A stretch of 64,000 nt of DNA, from positions 1 to 64,000 of the forward strand of contig CAZVYY010000020.1 in assembly GCA_964630775.1 (NCBI GenBank). Reading direction: 5' to 3'. The stretch comes from Anaeroglomus sp964630775. Its GTDB lineage: Bacteria; Planctomycetota; Phycisphaerae; Sedimentisphaerales; Anaerohalosphaeraceae. Below, piece by piece: positions 44,223 to 52,119 of this stretch (the first letter of the stretch is position 1; every line of letters begins with the position of its first letter). Position numbers and translations under genes: made by a program. A model generated the notes under the pieces. It ran no database searches and had not been told where the DNA came from. It was given only the letters and a program-made list of their open reading frames with translations.

Positions 44223-45821
44223 CTATGTTTTGAGCAGTCGGCGATACAGATACACCGTCAGCAGGGTCAGAATAGCCAGCCCCAGCCACATCACCGTAAT
44301 CCCCATCATGGCCGTCGTCGATGCATTCTTGGTAATTTGCTTGCCCGACATAATAAACACCACCAGAAGTCCGCCGGGGACGGCACTGGCTCCAAAGGCA
44401 CTGAGTAAATGCCCGCCGCGATAATACACCCCCAGCGCAATACCCGTCAGAATCAGCGACACACACCCCAGCCCCATCACCAGCCGTGAATGCAGTTCGG
44501 CATCAATTTCGTCATTGACCGCCGCCAGTTCCACCTGCAGTTGCCTGACTTGCTCCAGCAGCGGCTTGCTCGGATGGACCAGGGGACTATTCTTCGTGCC
44601 CACCTCGGCCAGCAAATCAAGAATCGGCCTGGACTCCAGTTTCTCCTGTACCGACGCGGGAATTTCCACATTGTTGATGAACTTCCGCAGGGCAAAACCC
44701 GTAACGCCTTCCCCGCGATCCCACGAGGGATTTTCCAAATCCAGTTCCAGCCGAGGAATCGATTGATTCACATCCAGCCGGCAGAACCCCCGCTGGCTTT
44801 GGCGGGTAATTTTCTGATTCTGCACCCGGTCCATTTCGACCAGTTGAATCGGCGCCGTCAGTTCGAGAGTTAATTCTCTCTGGCCAAGCTGACAACCCGC
44901 CGCCGTCAGAAAATAATCCCGAAATCCATCCGCATCCTGAAGCAGGGCCTGCGGGCTGGAACTGCCGAAAGTCTGATTTAAATACTGCCCCACCAGCTCC
45001 GTCATAAACTGCCAATACACCTGCATCGCCATTTTATAAATCGGGGCATGCTTCATCTTGTCAATACGGATGCTTTTGAGTTTGTCCAGTTTATAAAATT
45101 TGATATCGTCAGCCAGCAGCGAATCAAACTGCCGCTCGACGCTCGTATTGCCGATTTCGACCGATGAAAAATCATCCACGCGAACCGCGTTGAGAGCAAT
45201 GATACGAACCTTATTAAAATCCGAATGCGTCTCGATCTCAACTTTGGCCGACTGGGCCAGAACCATACGCTGAATATCCGCATCTTTGGTATCCAGAATA
45301 ATCACCCCCTCCAGCAGTTTCCGCTGGGGGTCGGCCTTTTCGGCATAAATCTTGTATGTGGACTTGGGCAGGGTATAAAAGCCCTTGCGCTGCAGGTTGC
45401 GAAACAGAATCTGCTCGGCGTTGGCCTTGACGCTCTTTTCACTGCGCTGAATAAAGGCCGGGGCCACGTGGAAACTCAGAATCAGGTTGGCAATCGCCAC
45501 CAGAATCGCCAGACTCAGACCCGGATAGACCAGCGTCCACAGGCTGATGCCGCTGGCCCGGCACGCATCCAGCTCCCGGTCGGCGGCAAACCGTCCATAC
45601 ACCATCGACGCCGCAAACAGCGCGCTCATCGGCAGCACAAACGTCAGCGTTATCGGCATCAGATATCCCAGCAGGTGTAAAATCTCTTCGGGGCTGACGC
45701 CGAAATCCTGAATCGGCTTGAGCAGAAAGCCCAGACTCAGAATCAAGGTCATCGCCACCGTCGTCAGGATAAAGACCCGGAACAACTCCTTAAAAATATA
45801 GCGGTGAAGCGTAAATATCAT
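44223..45821 (-). CDS. LPS-transport permease of the LptF family, enlarged periplasmic domain
   Basis: A 532-residue protein with the family opening IFKELFRVFILTTVAMTLILS and MPITLTFVLPMSALFAASMVYGRFAADRELDACRASGIS. Usual LptF is about 360 residues, so the periplasmic domain between the helix groups is about 170 residues longer than expected. It is probably the first gene of a two-gene unit with the LptG-like protein. No LptB, LptA or LptC gene is seen here. Confidence 0.9.
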   Translation of the reverse strand: MIFTLHRYIFKELFRVFILTTVAMTLILSLGFLLKPIQDFGVSPEEILHLLGYLMPITLTFVLPMSALFAASMVYGRFAADRELDACRASGISLWTLVYPGLSLAILVAIANLILSFHVAPAFIQRSEKSVKANAEQILFRNLQRKGFYTLPKSTYKIYAEKADPQRKLLEGVIILDTKDADIQRMVLAQSAKVEIETHSDFNKVRIIALNAVRVDDFSSVEIGNTSVERQFDSLLADDIKFYKLDKLKSIRIDKMKHAPIYKMAMQVYWQFMTELVGQYLNQTFGSSSPQALLQDADGFRDYFLTAAGCQLGQRELTLELTAPIQLVEMDRVQNQKITRQSQRGFCRLDVNQSIPRLELDLENPSWDRGEGVTGFALRKFINNVEIPASVQEKLESRPILDLLAEVGTKNSPLVHPSKPLLEQVRQLQVELAAVNDEIDAELHSRLVMGLGCVSLILTGIALGVYYRGGHLLSAFGASAVPGGLLVVFIMSGKQITKNASTTAMMGITVMWLGLAILTLLTVYLYRRLLKT

Positions 45822-45936
45822 GTCTGTACCATAGTAACAGGTTTTTCAGAATCCAAAATATAGAGTAATCATACTAAAGAGTTTATTGTGGCACAAAAGC
45901 GGATTATTTCAATCAAATTCCGCCTTATGCCCTATT

Positions 45937-47103
45937 TTAACTCATCCACCGACACACCTGGCTGACCGCAATCCCCAGAAATGTCCCAAGAATATTGCCG
46001 CCAACCGCCAGAAGCAGGCCTACCGGGGCCAATTCCGGATGGTAAATCCCCGCAACCACCGGCGCCGAGGCCGGCCCGCCGACATTGGCCTGACTGGCCG
46101 TCGCAAGCAGGGCCATCGGGGCACGAAACAGCCGGGCCGCAATAAACAGACATATCCCATGAATAATAAGCATTGCCGCCCCTGCCATCAAAAACACCGG
46201 CACCGACCGAACTAATCCAAGGTGCGTTTTTGCACCAATCGAAGCCAAAACCAGGTACAGCAGCGCGAACCCAACTGTATTGGAACCGCGGGACTCCAGT
46301 TTTCGGGCCGGGGTAAAGGATAAAACCACCCCCATCACTGTCGCCAGGATGACCGCATACGCCGCCAAGTTCAGCACATTTTTAATCGGGGGTACTTTCC
46401 CGCTAAGCCATACCGCAACGCCAGCCCCCGCAACCGCAATCAATGCCATCCAGATCAGACTGCCGGCAGTCAGCCCTCTCTTGCCGGATAGATTTCCTTT
46501 GCCCGCTCTTTGTGTCAACTCCTGAATCAACTCCGTACGCGACCGATTCCGCCGGTCAAACCGCTCCTGCAAAACCGATACCGCAATCAGCATCCCCATC
46601 CACGTATAGGAAAACAGCGTATCGACAATCGTAATCACCCCCATCAGCGATTCGGGAATCTCCACCGCCTTGCCGACGGCAATCATATTGGCCGAGCCGC
46701 CGATCCATGACCCGCTCAATGCCCCAATGGCCTTCCAGGCATCCTCCGGCAGCCACGGTCGAAACAGCATCGAAGCCGCAATCGCCCCGGCCATCACTCC
46801 GCAGGTCGCAGCCGCCATCACCCGCAGCGCCATCGGCCCCAGCCGCAGAATCCCCCGGACATCCGCCGACAACAACAGCAGCACCAGCGCCGCCGGCAGA
46901 ATCCATCGACCAATCCAGACATATACCGGACTGGCCGAAGGCAGCAGGCCCGCCGTTGTCACCAGCATCGGCAGAAAATAAATCCAGAACATTGAAGGCA
47001 GGTATTTGAAAAGCTTTTTGCCAATCGGCCGCTGCGCCAGGGTCAACACCACCCCCTCAATCAGCAGCAGCACCGCCACGCAATACATCGGATGCGAAGT
47101 CAT
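45937..47103 (-). CDS. DUF819 family membrane protein (YjcL-like)
   Basis: A 388-residue protein with about ten hydrophobic segments. The motif SGSWIGGSANMIAVGKAVEIPES (about 130-152) is characteristic of DUF819, which looks like a transporter. The start overlaps the epimerase stop by four bases (ATGA), so translation is coupled. DUF819 genes are often beside dipeptide epimerase genes, so uptake of cell-wall peptides is a reasonable guess for the substrate. Confidence 0.88.
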   Translation of the reverse strand: MTSHPMYCVAVLLLIEGVVLTLAQRPIGKKLFKYLPSMFWIYFLPMLVTTAGLLPSASPVYVWIGRWILPAALVLLLLSADVRGILRLGPMALRVMAAATCGVMAGAIAASMLFRPWLPEDAWKAIGALSGSWIGGSANMIAVGKAVEIPESLMGVITIVDTLFSYTWMGMLIAVSVLQERFDRRNRSRTELIQELTQRAGKGNLSGKRGLTAGSLIWMALIAVAGAGVAVWLSGKVPPIKNVLNLAAYAVILATVMGVVLSFTPARKLESRGSNTVGFALLYLVLASIGAKTHLGLVRSVPVFLMAGAAMLIIHGICLFIAARLFRAPMALLATASQANVGGPASAPVVAGIYHPELAPVGLLLAVGGNILGTFLGIAVSQVCRWMS

Positions 47104-48158
47104 CGTGTCCCGCCCAGACGAAAGACACAGCCATCGACGCCAATGCCCCCAAACGCATCACGCCGCCGCAGAAAATGCACTGAATCCAGATCAATATAAT
47201 CGAAGCCGCCGGTCCCCGCCGCAAAGCATATCGCAGCCGACAGCCCCACCATCGTCTCGGTCATGCACCCCAGCATCAGCTTCAATCCCGCCTGCCGTGC
47301 CAGCCGGTAAATCTTCCGGGATTCGGCAATGCCGCTTTTGGCAATCTTGATGTTGACGCCATCGGCCAGCCGCTGGTCAATCACCCGCTTGCAGTCGTCT
47401 TCGCAGAACACCGTCTCATCGGCGATAATCGGCACGCCGGCGTGTTTGGTCAGCGTCTTCAATCCCGCATCATCATCCCGCACCAGCGGCTGTTCGAACA
47501 ATTCCACCGCCAGCCACGCCCGGCCAAGCCTGTCCAGCAAATCCAGTGCGGATTTGGCCGAAAAGCCCTGGTTGCCGTCCAGACGCACCACAAACGGCTT
47601 GCCGGCGTCGTTTAAATAGCCATACACCGCCCGGCAGAAATCCAAATCCGTTTTGACCTTGCCGCTGACCTTGACTTTATACGTGCTGAATCCCGTGCGA
47701 ATCGTCCGCAGAATCCATGGCTCAAGGGCCTTGATATCGGGCACAAACGGAATCGTAATATCGGTTTGAAGGGTCTCGGTTTTGCCGCCCCAGAATTGCC
47801 ATTCGCTCTTATCCTGCCCCGCCAGCCACGCCCGGAATAAAGCAACTTCCAGCCCCGAAGCCGTCATGTGAAATCGCGGAAACTGCCTGCGTACCTGCCC
47901 GGCTAAGCTCGCCCATCGCTGAATGCTCTTGCCGCACAATGTGGGCCTGACTTCCGCCAGTACCCCGCTTATCGCCGCCGCTGTCTCATGCGGCAGGACA
48001 AAACTGGTCGGCACTTCCCCCACACCCGCCGAACCATCCTCGCAGCATACCGTCACAATCACGCTGGTCGCACAGGTCTTGGACCCCAGCGACGTCGCAA
48101 ACGTCGTCCGCATCGGACGAACAACGGTTTTCCATGTGATTTTAGTAATCGTAGACAT
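47100..48158 (-). CDS. Dipeptide epimerase, enolase superfamily
   Basis: A 352-residue enzyme. The Lys pair YKVKVSG (about 155-161) holds the general base, and the three metal ligands lie in RLDGNQG (about 190-196), ELFEQP and IADET. The second acid/base Lys is in NIKIAKSG (about 268). The C-terminus has DLDS. This arrangement fits L-Ala-D/L-Glu or related dipeptide epimerases in murein recycling. It is coupled to the DUF819 gene; the substrate is inferred. Confidence 0.88.
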   Translation of the reverse strand: MSTITKITWKTVVRPMRTTFATSLGSKTCATSVIVTVCCEDGSAGVGEVPTSFVLPHETAAAISGVLAEVRPTLCGKSIQRWASLAGQVRRQFPRFHMTASGLEVALFRAWLAGQDKSEWQFWGGKTETLQTDITIPFVPDIKALEPWILRTIRTGFSTYKVKVSGKVKTDLDFCRAVYGYLNDAGKPFVVRLDGNQGFSAKSALDLLDRLGRAWLAVELFEQPLVRDDDAGLKTLTKHAGVPIIADETVFCEDDCKRVIDQRLADGVNIKIAKSGIAESRKIYRLARQAGLKLMLGCMTETMVGLSAAICFAAGTGGFDYIDLDSVHFLRRRDAFGGIGVDGCVFRLGGTR

Positions 48159-48253
48159 CGGGTGGAATTTTACCTCATCAAGGCCAAGTTGTCGACTATT
48201 TCAAAAGTAGCTTTGAAAAATATCGCCCTTTTAGCCTTGAAGTAAGTGCTGCC

Positions 48254-49573
48254 CTACCCCTTCCGCAATTCCTTACTGATGCGTACACTGCACCATTCCT
48301 TGCCGCACATCGTGCAGTAATCCTGGTTGTGCCCGCCTTCGCCCAGTGCACTGTTGCGGCAGGCTTCCTCGTACATATTTTTCGCCGTAATCGGGTCAAT
48401 CGACAACTCCAGATGCTTCTTCCAGTCCAGATTGGCCCGGGCGATGCTCAACTGTTTATCCCGCGCCGCCGCATTCCCAAACCCGCGCGCCACATCCCCC
48501 GCATGAGCGGCAATCTTCGACGCCACCACGCCATGCCGCACATCCTCCGCATCCGGCAGCCCCAGATGCTCGCGCGGCGTCACATAGCACAAAAACGACG
48601 CTCCCCAGTACGCCGCCGCCGTCCCGCCGATGGCACTGGTGATATGGTCATAGCCGGGCGCGATATCCGTCACCAGCGGCCCCAGCACATAAAACGGCGC
48701 CTTATGACACAGCTTCTGCTGAATCTCCATATTATACTGAATCTGGTTGAACGGCACGTGCCCCGGCCCCTCGACCATCACCTGAAGGCCCTTATCCCAC
48801 GCCCGCTGCGTCAACTCCCCCAGCGTCTTAAGCTCAGCCAACTGTGCCGCATCCGTCGCATCCGCCCCGCAGCCCGGCCGCAATCCATCCCCCAGCGAAA
48901 AACACACATCATACTGCTTCATAATCGCGCAAATATCGTCAAACAACTCATACAGCGGATTCTGCTTGTTATGATGCGTCATCCAGCGGGCCAGCAGCGC
49001 CCCGCCGCGACTGACAATCCCCATCACCCGCGACTTGACCAGTTCCAGATGCTCCCGCAGCAAGCCCGCATGAATCGTAAAGAAATCCACCCCCTGCCGG
49101 GCCTGCTTTTCGATAATCTTCAAAATCGTATCATAATCAATCTCGTCCACCGACCGCCCGACAATCACCTCATAAATCGGCACGGTCCCGAACGGTGCCG
49201 GGCAATCCGTCAGCAGCCGGCGGCGGATCTCATCCAGCCCCGCCAGTGACCCGCCCGTACTCAGATCCATAATCGCATCCGCCCCCGCCTCCAGCGCCAC
49301 CCGCATCTTTTCGATCTCATCATCCAGCGACGACCGCACCGACGACAGCCCGATATTGGCGTTAATCTTGGTCGAGACGCACCGCCCAATCGCACAGGGC
49401 TTCAGGCCATGCTGCACATGAATCGTATTGGCCGGAATCACCGCCCGCCCCGCCGCCAGTTCATCCCGCAGCATCGCCGCATCCACACCTTCATTCTCAG
49501 CCGTCCGGACAACCAAATCCGTCAACTGCCCCTGCCTCGCCAATTCCAATTGTGTCGCCTGTACTGTTTTCAT
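48254..49573 (-). CDS. thiC: Phosphomethylpyrimidine synthase
   Basis: A radical-SAM enzyme of about 440 residues that makes the HMP-phosphate half of thiamine from aminoimidazole ribotide. Conserved parts include MVEGPGHVPFNQIQYNM, GPLVTDIAPGYDHITSAIGG and the C-terminal Fe-S cysteines CTMCGKEWC. Regulation is read directly: a TPP riboswitch and terminator lie upstream. The first possible ATG is at 49585, but the ATG at 49573 has a better-spaced purine run. No other thi genes are adjacent. Confidence 0.96.
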   Translation of the reverse strand: MKTVQATQLELARQGQLTDLVVRTAENEGVDAAMLRDELAAGRAVIPANTIHVQHGLKPCAIGRCVSTKINANIGLSSVRSSLDDEIEKMRVALEAGADAIMDLSTGGSLAGLDEIRRRLLTDCPAPFGTVPIYEVIVGRSVDEIDYDTILKIIEKQARQGVDFFTIHAGLLREHLELVKSRVMGIVSRGGALLARWMTHHNKQNPLYELFDDICAIMKQYDVCFSLGDGLRPGCGADATDAAQLAELKTLGELTQRAWDKGLQVMVEGPGHVPFNQIQYNMEIQQKLCHKAPFYVLGPLVTDIAPGYDHITSAIGGTAAAYWGASFLCYVTPREHLGLPDAEDVRHGVVASKIAAHAGDVARGFGNAAARDKQLSIARANLDWKKHLELSIDPITAKNMYEEACRNSALGEGGHNQDYCTMCGKEWCSVRISKELRKG

Positions 49574-49630
49574 TCCGTGTCCCATCGCCTTATCGTAGTC
49601 ATTCCGCTTTAAATGTCACATTCACCCATC

Positions 49631-49681
49631 GTAGCCCAAGCCTCCGCGCTTGGGATAAAACACCCATGCCGAAGGCATTCC
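49631..49681. repeat. Dispersed repeat (CCAAGCCTCCG...GAAGGCATTCC), copy 1
   Basis: GTAGCCCAAGCCTCCGCGCT then TGGGATAAAA and CATGCCGAAGGCATTCC; the same block is at 57352-57401 with few differences. CCAAGC/GCTTGG is an internal stem. It lies between the riboswitch terminator and thiC. Confidence 0.75.
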
Positions 49682-49744
49682 ACTCAATTCCTGAGTTCTT
49701 ATGTTCTTGGGTTCTTTTATTCTTTTTAATTGATCCCTAAGGGC

Positions 49745-49781
49745 AAAAAAAAAGAATCGCCCCCTGTAACGGAAGCGATTC
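49745..49781 (-). terminator. Riboswitch-controlled terminator of thiC
   Basis: On the minus strand GAATCGC and GCGATTC (49754-49781) form a stem followed by nine T. Its 5' arm overlaps CGCTTCC, which can instead pair with GGAAGCG at the 3' end of the TPP aptamer, giving an antiterminator. Confidence 0.85.
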
Positions 49782-49803
49782 TCTTACTTTCACATAGTAA
49801 TTA

Positions 49804-49917
49804 TCCGCTTCCCTACGCAGGTACACCTTTCGGCTTTCCTGATCAGGTTCTAAGGGTCTTTCTCAGATTCGGCCATTAGCGGTTACCGCGCCTCTCAGCC
49901 AAACCACCCCTGAGCGT
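49804..49917 (-). promoter_or_regulatory. TPP riboswitch (THI element)
   Basis: On the minus strand all conserved blocks are present in order: CAGGGGTG, GGCTGAGAG, ACCC, AGAACCTGATCAGG and CCTGCGTAGGGAAG. P1 is formed by CGCT and AGCG. It lies between a promoter (49924-49952) and a terminator (49745-49781), so it regulates thiC by transcription attenuation: thiamine pyrophosphate binding should favour the terminator. Confidence 0.97.
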
Positions 49918-49923
49918 TAATAG

Positions 49924-49952
49924 AGTATATCGTTCTACGTCATCCGCGTCAA
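49924..49952 (-). promoter_or_regulatory. Promoter of the thiC riboswitch transcript
   Basis: On the minus strand TTGACG (49947-49952) and TATACT (49924-49929) are separated by 17 bases, and the riboswitch begins about 10 bases downstream. Confidence 0.75.
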
Positions 49953-49998
49953 AATGTTTATCCCAAAACCATTAATAGACGTACCATGCCTTGTTTTA

Positions 49999-52119
49999 CT
50001 AAAATGCAAGTATGCCATCAGAAATCTTGGGGGTATTTTGTGGACAGTCCACTTGAACTTGCTCTTCGGTCATGATTTGTAAGGCTTCTTCATACTTTTT
50101 TTTCTCTAAGCCTTCTGATTCTTTTATCGCCTTTTTCAGCAAATCAACACTTTCCATATCCCCTATTTGGCCTAACATTAATCCAGCCTCTGCACGAGGA
50201 TATACTTCCTTCAAGGTTGTTTTCACGGAAAGCGTCCCGGAAAGAATCTGCCGGAGCAGCAAGACGGCCTCTTCCGTTCGTATATTGCCCAGGGTATAGA
50301 TTAAATCGATACGATTATCATTTTTATCAATCGACACCGTGACAAGCCTGGGTAAAAGCTCGTCAACCAATCCCCGATCAATCTCTTTCCATCCCTGCCA
50401 TTTCAACATCCACCGGGCTATACCCAACAGTTCTTCCTGAACGACTGCCCCTTGTCGTATGGCCTGCTCTTTTTTAATTTGTGGAATTTCAGATAATCTG
50501 CTTTTTAACATGTATAAAATGAGATTCTGCACATCTAAATTTTTGCCAAAGAGCTGAAAATATAATCTCGACCGTTTGACTTCGTCCGGAATCTGGCGGT
50601 TAAGAACGTCCTTGACTATTTGCTCATATTCAACCCTCTCCATCGCCAATGATGTTCCCGGTCCGCGACTTGCACGTCTGGCCCGACGAACGGCTTCTTT
50701 GGCATCACACTCCTTTTGAATCTGGCTCGCAATTTCAGAAGGCAATAAGGCAATTAGTTGCTTAAACGCATGTTCCATCTGATTTCTTTTGCCGGCAGCT
50801 TCGGCCATATCCTTTGGATCAAAAATCTCACCCAATCCCTTTGAGGCAAATTCACGCGATAAAACATCAAGACAATCCTGCGTCAATTCCACGCCACGAG
50901 GACAGCCATTGTCCCAGCGAAAATAAAGCGTACAATCCAAACCAAATGATTCCAGCAATCGATCTTTGTTGCAGAATGTTAAATATCCCGAAATTAGGCA
51001 CATTGTCCCATTAGGAGCCTCATCCGGGTCGAACTCAATGCCCTCAACAATTCGTTTTATCTCGGAAGGCTGATTTATCGACGCCATAATGGGGCCATAT
51101 TTATCATCCGCAACCACATAAATCGATGTGGTCTCAGAAAGCACTTTGGGCACGGTCCGATTCCAGCCCCAATACACGATACACTGCGGATGAGTCTGTT
51201 CAAAGTCAGACAGCATCTTGGGGTCCACTTGACTGCCCATCAGCTTAACCCTTTTTAATGCGGGCAATGCACCTTGGGGCAAAATAGACACCGGCGCATT
51301 GGTCGCGTTTATTTCGATTAAATCCTGCAAATCCGACAGCGGATATAAATCCCCCACCTTTGAGCCGGCCAGATTTAAAGATTGCAATTTTCGGGTATGA
51401 CACAAAAAAGAAATATCATCCATATCTTGTCGTCCAGAAAGGTCGAGAACCCGAAGTTCCTTGAGACAGGCCAACGTTTTCCAGTTACCAACAGACACGT
51501 CTGCACCAACTTTAAGATACCGCACCTCTCGACTATTCCTCAGACATTCGAGGGGAATTATCGAGCTTGCGGACTGAATTGCAAAATATCTGAGTTTGGT
51601 AAATCGATTTAGCATTAAAAAATCTGGTCCGGAAAGATACAGGATAAACAGACATTCCAGATTCTCCGGAAGCGATTGAAGCAGTGAGCATGGCCCCGAA
51701 AAAGAGACAGCGGTTCGGGATGGATCGATCGCAGAAAGAATCTTTCTATCCAAATCCGCGTCCGAATCTGCCGCAATTCCCCAAAGCGACCGAATTTCTT
51801 TGTCGGATAGCCTCACCGCAGACTCGATATTTCCGATTTTTAGCCCAATAACCGTTTTCTGGTCGCCCGGCCCAAGCAAATAAAGGCAACCCTCTTCCTC
51901 AATTCGATCACTCAAAACATAGTTACCCGGCTTAGCCAGTCGCAAAGGAATATCCCGAATAAAAACAATATCTCCTTCACGAAAACTATCTCCGGAGATA
52001 TCTTCCGATATGCGGGGCGCGACTATTTTCTGACCGTCCACCTCAATGACATAAACATTATCCGCAGACACCACCCCGCATACCAGAAAACCGACCACAA
52101 ACATCTTATACCAATTCAT
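49999..52119 (-). CDS. Exported leucine-rich-repeat/HEAT-like protein
   Basis: A 706-residue secreted protein. After a signal peptide (about 1-19, ending VVSA) there is a domain of unknown type. Residues about 165-315 contain leucine-rich units (LRVLDLSGRQDMDDISFL, LQSLNLAGSKVGDLYPL). The C-terminal 130 residues look like HEAT helices (TEEAVLLLRQILSG, PRAEAGLMLGQIGD). No catalytic motif is seen. It is coupled to the upstream gene: its ATG overlaps that stop (TAATG), and a perfect GGAGGT lies in the end of that gene. Composition is more A/T-rich than the flanks. Confidence 0.7.
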   Translation of the reverse strand: MNWYKMFVVGFLVCGVVSADNVYVIEVDGQKIVAPRISEDISGDSFREGDIVFIRDIPLRLAKPGNYVLSDRIEEEGCLYLLGPGDQKTVIGLKIGNIESAVRLSDKEIRSLWGIAADSDADLDRKILSAIDPSRTAVSFSGPCSLLQSLPENLECLFILYLSGPDFLMLNRFTKLRYFAIQSASSIIPLECLRNSREVRYLKVGADVSVGNWKTLACLKELRVLDLSGRQDMDDISFLCHTRKLQSLNLAGSKVGDLYPLSDLQDLIEINATNAPVSILPQGALPALKRVKLMGSQVDPKMLSDFEQTHPQCIVYWGWNRTVPKVLSETTSIYVVADDKYGPIMASINQPSEIKRIVEGIEFDPDEAPNGTMCLISGYLTFCNKDRLLESFGLDCTLYFRWDNGCPRGVELTQDCLDVLSREFASKGLGEIFDPKDMAEAAGKRNQMEHAFKQLIALLPSEIASQIQKECDAKEAVRRARRASRGPGTSLAMERVEYEQIVKDVLNRQIPDEVKRSRLYFQLFGKNLDVQNLILYMLKSRLSEIPQIKKEQAIRQGAVVQEELLGIARWMLKWQGWKEIDRGLVDELLPRLVTVSIDKNDNRIDLIYTLGNIRTEEAVLLLRQILSGTLSVKTTLKEVYPRAEAGLMLGQIGDMESVDLLKKAIKESEGLEKKKYEEALQIMTEEQVQVDCPQNTPKISDGILAF

